The translations under genes and the position numbers were made by a program. 64,000 nt of DNA from Basidiobolus meristosporus CBS 931.73 (taxonomy: Eukaryota; Basidiobolomycota; Basidiobolomycetes; Basidiobolales; Basidiobolaceae), in contig MCFE01000074.1 of assembly GCA_002104905.1 (NCBI GenBank), forward strand, positions 62,001 through 126,000, read 5' to 3'. The notes beneath the pieces were generated by a model. It had not been told where the DNA came from. It did no database searches and worked only from the letters and a program-made list of their open reading frames with translations. This document shows, in pieces, positions 53,201 to 63,152 of the stretch (positions are counted from its first letter, which is position 1; each line of letters starts with the position of its first letter).

Positions 53201-55349
53201 GTAACATCATTTCCCCTTTGATTTGAGTCACTTCCATATATATGCTGCCAAGAAGTATAGCAAAGTTGTCTGGCTCCTAACCAAACCCCACTGCTGGCAG
53301 CAGCAGAAGAACAGTTGGACACCAGTTTGCTTGGACATTCAGTGCAACAAGCAGGGCTACAACCAAAAAAGGCCCTGTGGACATTGTGCCCACCAAATGG
53401 AATAATGCAGACTCCTCAAACTTGCAGTCAAGTAGGCATATAGGAATCTGTGCAGAGCTGCAAGCTAACCATAATGCTGAGGCAGTTGAGAATGTAGCAA
53501 AAGCAGTACCTTCAGTTAAAGACCAGCAAGTGACCATCATAACATCACCACCACCTGTATTAGCAGGTATGTTTCTGCTCATACTAAAGCATTAATGAGG
53601 CAACTAGGTGTAGTGGTTAATAGGATAGATGCAAAGACCCAGTGAAACCAGGAAATAGTCCACAAACAGGATGAGTGGAGAAAAGGTGTAGAGCAATCAT
53701 TACCCCAGCTAGAGAAAGCAGTATCTTTGCTGCAAAGATGGAACTCAAGTAGCTCAGTGTCATAGCCAAGAAATGAGCCATTGCCTAATGTAACAGCAGA
53801 GGAACACTGTCCAGTACTTGAAGTACAACAACAGTACCCAAAGATAAAGCCCACAGAAAAGCCTATCACAGCAAGGGATGGAAGAAATGTAATGTTTATA
53901 CCAAAGCCTAAAAATCAACAGATATTGAAGATCTGTGAAGCCCTTGAGTGCATTGATGAAGAGTGGGCTAATATTCAAGAGGCCATTAGAAGTCAGGCAC
54001 ACCAACAGCTTAACACCAGCATACCATGGGACCATCAGGAACTCTAGGCTAAGCAGAATGCACTTGACTTGTTTCATGAGCATTATTCTGGATTCATAAA
54101 AGTAACTGGATTGTTGGCCAGCATTGGTTTGCTAAGAGAGTATTGTACAATAGTAGAAACTATCAAAGGCAGAAGAACAACAATACAATGGCTAAAAACC
54201 AGCAGCTTCCTCAAGAGCCTGTTGCAAGCAGGGCCAAAAGCTCCAATCAAGCATCAAAGAGGCATCAGGTAGCTGGAAGAGTGCCAGTAAATGAAAGCAG
54301 GCAGACACAGATGCACCAGTACAACAATAACAAAGAAAAAGGTGGAGCTCTACTCAAGAAGCACCCAGTCAAAGTAGCAGTCAAGGACCTGGCAGTCATA
54401 AAAACAAGTGGCAACCTCAGGTGTTTGTTACAGCATGGGCTGAGAGCTCAAAACAAGTGGGAAAGAAGTGCCAGGTTGCCTGCAAAGAGCTGGCAAGAGG
54501 AAAGCAGGCTAAGATAAATGCATCAGAGCAGCATACATCAAGGGGAAAATGTAGTTCAATACAAGAAGTACTCAGAAAAAGTAGCATGGCAGCAATAGAT
54601 GAAAAGGTAGAGGGGAAAAAGTCTATCCAAGCCAGAGGCAGGGAAGCATGAGAAAAAAGCTGCTGTTCTCACTAATTAATGCAATAAGGCCAGGACAGAC
54701 TGAATCCTATCATAGCAAAGAAGAATTACCAACAAGAAAACAGCTGTTTTCACAAGAGTTGGAAGCGCAGCCAGTTGAGCTATACTCCATTGAGGTAGAT
54801 GAGTTTGCAGAGAAAGGCAATTTGTCTACCACAGCCTCCATAGCCCTGATTAATGATGGAGTGTAGATTGCACTGACAGACAAAGTAGGAACATCAAGTA
54901 CTCAAAAGGTTATCACAATGCCTTTGGTGGAGTTTTAGAACATTAATAGGCACACAAACAGGTTGCAGCACTTCTTCAAGAGCAGTGCTCAAGAAAATGC
55001 ACTTGAATATTACAAGTATTTATTGCAAAGACTGGCAGTGAAGGAGCTAGACCTTGCAGCACTGGCTGAAGACTAGGATGTATGGGAACCTGGGAATGAA
55101 CAATTGCATAAAGCTGTAGGGTTTCCGCCAAAGTCGTGGAAACAGAGAGTCACAGCAGATATACTTAATAAGTAATGGGTGTCAATGGAGTTACTTGTTA
55201 AATGTGGGGTTGGGCTTAATGCTAGTGTAGGGTATAGGGACTTATATAGGTAGATACAGTTGGCAATTGAGGTACAACTGAAGTTTCAACAGAAATAAAT
55301 CAATTGATATGCATGAAAAGTAAGAGAAATAGCTGAGTCAGGTAGTAAG
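53201..55349 (+). pseudogene. Gene X, fullest copy
   Basis: About 690 codons with several stops and frame changes. N-terminal part as in the other copies (SSRRTVGHQFAWTFSATS, SSRHIGICAELQANHNAE, TSPPPVLAGM). Then ITARDGRNVMFIPKPKNQQ, a helical part with CIDEEWANIQEAIRSQAHQQ and LFHEHYSGFIKVTGLLAS, a lysine/arginine-rich middle (54,150-54,650), and a C-terminal part with SSAQENALEYYKYLLQRL, DLAALAED and KSWKQRVTADIL. I do not recognise a family. A DNA-binding partner of the Plavaka transposase is possible from position and charge, but unproven. Confidence 0.55.
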
Positions 55350-55570
55350 TGTGAGTACTAAGTGTAGTATCCACTCTTTGCCCAAGAGTTCTCCCCAGAG
55401 TCCTACCACACTTATCTAGTTAGAACACTTACCATAACAGGAAGGTGTTCAACCCTTATTTTACAACACATTCACTATTATCTAAGCCCCCCAAGCAATA
55501 TATATATCTATCCAATTGAACCAAGGGAGAGGACCAAAAGATTGGGATGGAATAAACACAAGTCTTTAAT

Positions 55571-56305
55571 AGACTTGTTCCGTTGGATAGTGCCACATTG
55601 AGCCATCAGTGTCAAATGATGCCTTAGTGTGCCAGAGAGGTAAAGTGAGCCTATACTTGGTCACAGAGTGTGAAACATAGCTCTGCATCTTCATGTAAAG
55701 CAGCCCCTGTGTTTCACCCATTGTGCAGGAGAAAATCCATTTTTTGCCCTTTTTTTGTAGATTGATGTAGCTCAGGATGTGTAAGAGCACAGGAGAACTG
55801 AAGATATGCATCTGGTACTTGATACCCATGGCACTCTGAATCTAGCTCCTGTAGCTTGTATCATGTCACAAAAATGAAAGGCACTATCTTGGTCCACTGG
55901 TACTATCTGGCACTATATTTAAATATTAGCCCTAAAGTAACATCTATACAAAGCACATATAGTGCCAGATAGTACCAGTGGACCAAGATAGTGCCTTTCA
56001 TTTTTGTGACATGATACAAGCTACAGGAGCTAGATTCAGAGTGCCATGGGTATTGAGTACCAGATGCATACCTTCAATCTGCTTATGCTTTAACACATCC
56101 TGCACAACATTGATCCAAAAAAATAGGTCAAAAAATTGGATCTTATCCAATACAATGCATGAAACACAGGGGCTGCTTTGCATGAAGATGAAGAGCTATG
56201 TTTCACACTCTGTGGTCAAGTAGAGGCTCTATTGGCCTCACTGTCACACTATGGCATCATTTGACACTGATGGCTCAATGTGGCACTATCCAACGGAACA
56301 AGTCT
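55571..56305. mobile_element. Foldback MITE, PIF/Harbinger ends (copy 2)
   Basis: 735 bp from AGACTTGTTCCG to CGGAACAAGTCT. Almost the whole element is an inverted repeat with ~345-bp arms and a centre near 55,915-55,965. Flanking triplets are AAT and ATT. Homologous to the copy at 38,706 over its whole length. The first ~34 bp match the ends of PIF/Harbinger copy 1. Confidence 0.9.
55978..56223 (+). other. 81-codon ORF kept in both foldback MITEs
   Basis: Reads MDQDSAFHFCDMIQATG, LIQKNRSKNWILSNTM and MKSYVSHSVVK. Copy 1 of the MITE has an 81-codon frame at 38,788-39,033 (minus) with the same ends and about 80% identity by eye. Function unknown; it may be only a by-product of the conserved arm. 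Confidence 0.35.
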
Positions 56306-56460
56306 ATTCAGGATGGGATGGCAATAAGAAAGATTGGGATGGAATAAACACAGGTCTTTATTACCTTGCTACCTACTATCAGAAGCTATTCTGAACTAAG
56401 TGGTACTGACTTGACCTACAAGCTCTCCCACTCACCAAGTACAGTCAGTAATAACCCACA

Positions 56461-56721
56461 GTAAGGAGTGTGAAAAAGAGGTAGTAGCCAATCAATGCAC
56501 ACAAATGTAGGAGGTGATAGAGTGCCCAGGATCAGAAAGTGAGAGAATGGGCAGAGAACCAATCAAAAGCCACTTTTGTGTTGTTTTGATGAAAAAAAAA
56601 TTTTTTGATGGTCTTTGCACTGTGTCCTGATGGGATTAGTACCTCTTAGTCATGGGACTTAGAATCTGTTGTGGTGTTTTTACAGGATCATCACAATAAT
56701 ATTTCATAGGGGCTCTTAAGT
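56461..56721 (+). pseudogene. Gene X downstream region
   Basis: Continues 55,349 once LTR E is removed. Matches 40,400-40,700 and the flanks of PIF/Harbinger copy 1. No ORF. Confidence 0.6.
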
Positions 56722-56932
56722 AGAAATCTAACTTTTCATGCTAGAACTCTGCACTTAGATATTAGACATAATTCATATATGGAGCTATAGAAAATACCTT
56801 AGTTAACTTAGTATACTGTCATACTGATGAAATGATTGCAGCCATATTTACCAAGCCACTAGCTAGTGGCATATTCAAATATCTTAGGTCAAAAATAGGA
56901 CTAGTCAGTATGAGCATTTAGTTTAGTGGGAG
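56722..56932 (+). pseudogene. Copia A 3' end (RNase H)
   Basis: Corresponds to 61,220-61,431: traces of NPTFHARTLHLDIRHNSYMEL and the end ADIFTKPLAS, then LRSKIGLVSMSI and the polypurine tract. Only the last ~70 codons remain. Confidence 0.85.
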
Positions 56933-57098
56933 TGTTATAAGAACTTGTAATTCCACCTAAATATTCACCAAACTAAGTCACCAAGATCAATACCTGCAAA
57001 TCTTAGTGAATTCTGACCAAATTATTATCAGGAAATACTCAGAATACTTTCACCAATGCATCAAGTACCCCAAACATGAAAATTTAATTAGTTGTCCA
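56933..57098 (+). repeat. Copia A 3' LTR, first half
   Basis: TGTTATAAGAACTTG onward; breaks after AGTTGTCCA where the next LTR starts. Confidence 0.8.
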
Positions 57099-57447
57099 TA
57101 TTGTAAAAGTTTGTAGATCCTCCTAAATATTCACATAATGTAGTCACTTAGATAATTACCTTCAAGTCCCAGAGAATACTGACCAAATTCCTTGTTGGGA
57201 TTTACTTGGAATATTTTCACCAAAATACCAGGTACACAGAACACAAGAATTCTCAAGGTTGTCCAAACAGCCCCAAACTTTGCACACATGTTCTTGGGAC
57301 CTTCCTTGACCTATTCTGTGTGTTTGCTATGCCAAGACCATGTAAACGTATAAATACTACTTTTACATTCAATAAATCCTGAAGTGAAAGCCACATAATC
57401 TACTTGCCCTCCCTGTCACTTCCAGAATCTCCAAGACTCCTGCAACA
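57099..57447 (+). repeat. Copia A 5' LTR of tandem copy
   Basis: 349 bp, starting TATTGTAAAAG (TGTTG with one change) and ending TGCAACA. The primer-binding site is GGCTATGAGTCCC (57,448-57,460), with two changes from the family form. Confidence 0.88.
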
Positions 57448-57451
57448 GGCT

Positions 57452-58260
57452 ATGAGTCCCAAGCCATCACTCTCTGCAATGTCTACTACTGCTATTACTG
57501 GAATTTTCCCCTCTGCTGAAAAGTTGAATGGATCAAACTACCAAGTGTGGAAGGTGACAATGCAGATGCTGCTGCAAGAAAGAGGCTTTTGGGATATTGT
57601 CATGGGGGAAGAATGCCCTCCTAAAAACATGGGAGAGGATGCCTTCAAGTACCAGAAGAAAGAGCAAAGTGTCTTTACCTACACTTGCATTGATGTTAAA
57701 GACAAATTGCTAATTCAATGCTCAAAAGCAAAAACAGTAGAGAATGCCTGGAAGGCATTAGAAGACACCTACCAGTCATGTTCAGCTGCTAAGAATATGT
57801 GTCTGAGACAAAAACTCTTTACTACAAAGATGCAGCCAGGAGAAGAAATGTGAAATATAATTAATAGAATTACATGCTGGTTGATGAGACGGAATATGGG
57901 GGCAGACCAACTACTGATGAGGATGTGATACTAACCATCCTGAATAGCCTGACAGACAGGTTTCAGGGCCTTGTATCAGCCCTAGAGTCCGGAACTGAAG
58001 ATTTGACCTTAAATTACATAGATCAAAGGCTCCTGGATGAAGAATTAAGAAAATCAACTGCCAACAAGAAGGAAGAAGAAAATGCTTCAATAAGCTATGA
58101 TAACCAACAACGGAGGTACCCAAGACCTTAAAAAGGCAGCAGCATCCTGTTTTGCAACTACTGCAAAAGGAAAGAACACACATCAGACCAGTGTCTCAAA
58201 GAGAGAGATAAGCAGGAAAAGATGCCTGAATATGGAAATACTGCAGCAACTGAGATAGAC
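57452..58260 (+). pseudogene. Copia A gag (tandem copy 1)
   Basis: Open to 57,853: MSPKPSLSAMSTTAITG, SNYQVWKVTMQMLLQERG, NAWKALEDTYQSCSAAKN. A TGA (57,851) and a base loss near 57,873 follow; then 57,874-58,131 with DEDVILTILNSLTDRF. The zinc knuckle reads CNYCKRKEHTSDQC, where the conserved G is E (58,150-58,195), and a TAA lies before it. Confidence 0.88.
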
Positions 58261-59000
58261 TATACCTATCTGCACTACATATGGCCACACACAAGGATTC
58301 TCAGATGTGGTATATTGACTTTGGAGCATCTCAACACTTTATACACCAAAAAGAACTTTTACCCAATATCAAGAAATTCCAATCAAGAAGGTTTTCATTG
58401 GTTACAACAGAACACTTGATGCAGTGGGAGAAGGAACTATCCAAGTCAACCTTAGAAGCAGTGAAGGAAGCCATACACTGACCTTTAAAGAAGTGCTCTA
58501 TGTACCAGAAATAGCTAACAACCTACTATCTGTAAGCAAGGCCATAGCAGAAGGACTCAGTTTCAGCTTTAACAATACTGGATGCAGGATCACTGATCAA
58601 AATAGTGCCTGTATTGGTTTGGGTATCAGATATCAAATCTATACAACCTGACATATATCTCATTGTATCTGGAAGCCAATACATGGAACTTAAGTGAAGA
58701 AACACCAATGCTTTGGCACAGGGGATTTGGACACATCAATATTGATTAATTGCTCAAAATGGTCAAAGATGAGCTAATTTCTAGAGTAAAAATTGATCCC
58801 TCAGCTAATTTGGAGCACTGTGAGGCCTGCATATATGGGAAACATGCCAGACAACAATTCAAGAGCTCTGGGCTAATTAAAACTAAGAAAAACTATATCT
58901 GATTTACTCAGATCTGTGTGGACCTATGTAAAATTTATCCTCAGGTGGGATGAAGTATTTAATTGCTTTTATTGATGATTATACAAGATATATGTGGGTC
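58261..59000 (+). pseudogene. Copia A protease and pre-integrase
   Basis: Protease motif decayed (YIDFGASQHF where DSGAS is expected, near 58,315). Open part 58,424-58,651: MGEGTIQVNLRSSEG, LTFKEVLYVPEIANNLLSVSK. Then EHCEACIYGKHARQQF near 58,810-58,860. Confidence 0.85.
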
Positions 59001-59963
59001 TACTAAATGGAGAGAAAAGAAGAAGCTTTGTCTAAGTTCATGGAGCTCAAAGCCATGGTGGAGAGAGCAACTGGTGAAAATGTCCAGAAAATGTGCTCTA
59101 ACAACGGTGGAGAATATACCTCAAAACTCTTCATCCACTTCTGCAAAATTCATGGGATGAAGCAAGAGACTACTGTACCATACTCCCTACAGCAAAATGA
59201 AGTAGCCCTACATGCAAACAGATCAGTAACAGATGTAGCAAGATCTATGATCCATGATCAAAAAATATCCTAAAATTTTTAGGCAGAATCAGCTGCCACT
59301 GCTGTATACCTTAAAAATAGGAGTTATAACAGAGCACCTTGTGATTCTACTCCATTTGAAGCATGGAATAGGTACAGACCAAGTGCAGAACAGCTAAGAA
59401 TATTTGGGTATACAGCATATGCCAAGAAACTGCCGGCAAATCAGTCAAAATTTGAGCCAAAAAGTGTAAAATGCATATTCTTGAGCTACTGCAATGAGTG
59501 TAAGGCATACAGACTCTACAATACCAATATAAAGAAGGTAATCAAGTCCAGGGATGGGTTGCTTGATGAAAATGCAAAATTTTCACAAAACACCGCATCA
59601 GATGATGATGAAAATTTGATCTTAACTCAACCAATGGTCAGGATTAAATCAGAGCAAAGCAATGAAAACATTTTCTCTCCAGAGGACTCTACAACCGTAG
59701 TTCACCCTGAAGCAGTGCCCAGGAATATCCCAGAAGTGATCATTCCAGTATCATATGTCTGGATATCCCATTGGACAAGAAATAGCCCAAATTACTATAT
59801 CAATGTGGGTAAAAAGCTAGTCTATGCCTATTCAGTCCATATTGATGAGCCCCAGACTGTAAAAAAGGCCCTAATTAGCCCTCAGACAAAGTTTTGGAGA
59901 CTTGCAATGACTGAGGAATATCAGGCCCTGATGGAAAATCAAACTTGGGACATGGTCAAATAA
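59001..59963 (+). pseudogene. Copia A integrase and linker
   Basis: Readable: MERKEEALSKFMELKAMVERATG, CSNNGGEYTSK (catalytic D changed to N), PYSLQQNEVALHANRS (catalytic E lost), KAYRLYNTNIKKVIKSRD, and the linker VPRNIPEVIIPVSYVWISHW. Two catalytic positions are gone, so it is dead beyond the stops. Confidence 0.88.
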
Positions 59964-60800
59964 CCAATCAACCAACAATCAATTGGATGCAGATGGGTCT
60001 TCAAGATAAAATACAAGGCTGATGGTACAACTAAAAGATACAATGCCAGACTTATGGCCAAAGGATACTCTCAAACAAAAGGACTTAACTATACTGAGAC
60101 CTTTGCACCTGTAGCCAAGTTTAACTCCATCAGATTAATATTTGCTATTGCCGCCTAATATAAGTTATTTATTCATCAAATGGATGTAAAAACTGCATTT
60201 TTGAATGGAGAACTTGATGAGGATGTGTATATGGACCAGCCTGATGGGCTTGCTGACCAAGATAGGCCTCATTTGGTCTGCAAGCTTAAAATGTCTCCAT
60301 ATGGTCTCAAACAATCACTAAGAGCCTGGAATTGCATGATATATTCTTATTTGGAATCTCTGAGTTTCAAAAGGGGTAATGCTAACTATAGTACATACTA
60401 TAAGCCAGATAGAGCAAGTCCAGCTTGATTAGCTTCATATGTGGATGATCTTATTATAGCCACCAATAACCTAGCAACATTGGAAGAGATTAAATCCAGC
60501 CTATCTAAGGAGTTCAAGATGTCCAATCTAGGAGAATTCAGTTATTACTTAGGGTTTAAGTCCTCCATAGACAGAAGTACCCAGACTATAGCCCCAAGCC
60601 AGTCCAAGTATATTCAAGATATACTAAAGAAGTACCAAATGGAAGACTGTAAACTGGCAGCTACCCTAATGGAGACAAACCTTTACTTGGTCTAAGCTCA
60701 ACCAAATCAAGAGAGCCTGGTCCCATCTGAAAGCCTTGACTTTTCTTATCAATCTATGGTCAGCAGTCTGATGTATATCATGCTTGGAACACATCCAGAT
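59964..60800 (+). pseudogene. Copia A reverse transcriptase
   Basis: Open parts 60,180-60,428 and 60,441-60,695: [33 protein letters not shown], then MDDLIIATNNL (YVDD region near 60,440, split by a TGA at 60,426), SKYIQDILKKYQMEDCK. Upstream near 60,100 TFAPVAKFNSIRL is readable. Confidence 0.9.
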
Positions 60801-61378
60801 ATCTCACATTCAGTAGGAGTTGCCAGCCCACATAATCACAACTATAGATCTGATCATATTGCAGTAGTTAAGTGGAATTTTAGATACTTAAAAGGAGCTG
60901 CTGATATGTGTTTAAGATACATTTATAAGGATTTAGAACAGGATCTTGTGGGATACTCTGATGCTGATTGGGGACATAATTTGGAAGACAGAAGATCCAC
61001 CACAGGATACACCATTCTTTACTGTAAAGGAGCATTTTCATGGAATTTACAAAAGCAACCAACTGTGGCACTTTCCACCACAGAGGCAGAGTATATGGCA
61101 GCCTGTGATGCTACAAAAGAAGCAATGTGGCTAAGAAAGCTTTTTACAGATTTAGGTCTATGTCAAAAAATGACTATTACATTATTTCAAGATAATCAAG
61201 GATGTATACAATTAAGTAGAAATCCAACTTTTCATGCCAGAACTACACACATAGATATTAGACATCATCTCATATCTAAAGCTATAGAGAATAACTTAGT
61301 TAGCTTAGTTTACTGTCCTTCAGATGAAATGATTGCAGACATATTTACCAAACCATTAGCTAGGTGACAAGTTTGAAT
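60756..61378 (+). pseudogene. Copia A RNase H
   Basis: A 203-codon frame: MVSSLMYIMLGTHPDISHSVG, YSDADWGHNLEDRRSTTGY, QPTVALSTTEAEYMAACDATKEAMWLRKLF (in pieces), DNQGCIQL, THIDIRHHL and ADIFTKPLAR. The catalytic acids (D of SDADW, E of TEAEY, D of QDNQG) are present. This is the least damaged part of this copy. Confidence 0.92.
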
Positions 61379-61431
61379 ATCTTAGGTCAAAAATTAGGAC
61401 TAGTCAGTATGAACATTTAGCTGGGTGGTAG

Positions 61432-61780
61432 TGTTTTAAAAAACTTTAATTCCACCTAAATATTTACCTAGCTTAGTCACTTAGAAAATTACCTTCAAGT
61501 CCTAGAGAATACTGAGAGAATTCCTTGTTGGGATTTACTAAGAATATTATCACCAAAATACCAGGTACCTAGAGCATGAAAAATCTCAAAGTTGTCCAAA
61601 CAGCCCCAAACTTTTCACACATGTTCTTGGGATCTTCCTTAATCTATTCTATTCTTTTGCTATGCCAAGATCATGTAAAAGTATTAATAATACTTTTACA
61701 TTCAATAGATCATTAAGTGAAAACCACGTAATCTACTTGTCCTCCTAATCACATTCAATATCTCCAAGACTCTTACAGCA
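61432..61780 (+). repeat. Copia A LTR shared by two tandem copies
   Basis: 349 bp, TGTTTTAAAAAACT to CTTACAGCA. It is 3' LTR for the copy from 57,099 and 5' LTR for the copy running to the window end. No primer-binding site follows: gag starts at once at NYQVWKV, about 90 bp being missing. Confidence 0.88.
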
Positions 61781-62570
61781 ATAACTACCAAGTGTGGAAA
61801 GTGAAGATGAAGATGCTGCTACAAGAAAGAGGTTGTTGGGATATTGTCATGGGAGAAGAAGGCTCTCCTAAAAATGAGGGAGAGGAAGCCCTAAAGTACC
61901 ATTAATTCCTCTTTTGTTAATATCAGAGACAAGTTGCTCATTCAATGCCCAAGAGCAAAAACAGCAAAGAATGCCTGGAAGGCATTAGAAGACACATACT
62001 GGTCATGCTCAGCTGCCAAGAAAATGTGACTTAGGCAAAAAATTCTAACCACAAAGATGCTGCCAGGAGAAGAAAGAAAATCTAATCAACAGAGTTACCC
62101 CGCTGGTTGATGTGATGGAATCTGTGGGAGTACCAGCCACTGATGAAGATGTAATAGTAATTTTCCTGAATAATCTGACAGAAAAGCTTCAGGGCCTTGT
62201 ATCAGCCCTAGAGTCCAGAACTAAATATTTGACCTCAAATTAAATATATGGTAGGCTCCTGGATGGAGAATTACAAATATCATGCCCCAGCACAAAGGAA
62301 GGGGAAAATGCATTGGTAAGCAATGATTACCAACAAAGAAGATATCCAGGACCGTTTAAAGGCAGTACCAATTTGTTTTGCAACTACTACAAAAGGAGAG
62401 GACACACATCAGACCAGTGCTTCAAAAAGAGAAACAGTCAGCAGAAAATGCCTGAATATGGAAATGCTGCAACAACTGAACATATACTACTCATATCTGC
62501 ACTAAATATGACCACATACAAGGAATCTCAGGCATAGTATATTGACTCTGGAGCATCTCAACACTTTACA
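61781..62570 (+). pseudogene. Copia A gag (tandem copy 2)
   Basis: Lacks primer-binding site and gag N-terminus. Readable: NYQVWKVKMKMLLQERGCWDIVMGEEG (in pieces), NAWKALEDTYWSCSAAKK, DEDVIVIFLNNL and the zinc knuckle region CNYYKRRGHTSDQC, where the second cysteine is Y. Frames broken many times. Confidence 0.88.
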
Positions 62571-63152
62571 TACCAAATAGGACTTTTTACCTAATATCAA
62601 GAAATTTCAATAAAGAAGGTTTTCATGGGTGACAATAGAACACTTGATGCAGTGTGAGAAGAAACTATCCAAGTAAAACTTAGAAGCAGTGCGGGAAGCC
62701 ATACACTGACCTTTAAATGAGTACTCTATGTACCAGAAATAGCCAAGAACCTACTATCTGTAAGCAAGGCCACAGCAGAAGGACTCAGTTTCAGTTTTGA
62801 CAATTCTGGATGCAGGATCACTGATCAAATGGTGCCCATATTGCTCTGGGCATCAGAGATCAGAATTTATGCAAGTTGACTTATATTCTACCATATCTGG
62901 AAGCCAACATAAGTAACTTAAATGAAGAAACACCAATACTTTGGCACAGGAGATATGGGCTCATCAATTTTGACTATTTGCACAAATGATGAAAGATTGG
63001 CTAATTTCTGGAGTAAAAACTGATCCCCCAGCTATTTTGCAGCACTGTGAAGTCTGCATATATGGGAAAAAAGCCAGACAACCATTCAAGAGCTCTGGGT
63101 TAATCAAAATTGGAAAAAATCAGATTTAATTTACTCAGATCTGTGTTAACCT
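62571..63152 (+). pseudogene. Copia A protease and pre-integrase (tandem copy 2)
   Basis: YIDSGASQHFTYQ near 62,540-62,575, then VLYVPEIAKNLLSVSK (62,725-62,770), ATAEGLSFSFDNSGC and HCEVCIYGKKARQPF near 63,045-63,085, with stops. Confidence 0.85.

Larger units (their letters stand above)
55350..56460 (+). repeat. Solo LTR, family E, split by a MITE
   Basis: TGTGAGTACTAAG to AATAACCCACA, flanked by the 5-bp duplication GTAAG (55345-55349, 56461-56465). Without the MITE it is about 376 bp. The empty site is seen at 40,400 (AGCAAGTAAAGAGTG). An AATAAACACA polyadenylation-like signal occurs twice because about 35 bp of the LTR are repeated on either side of the MITE. Confidence 0.85.
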
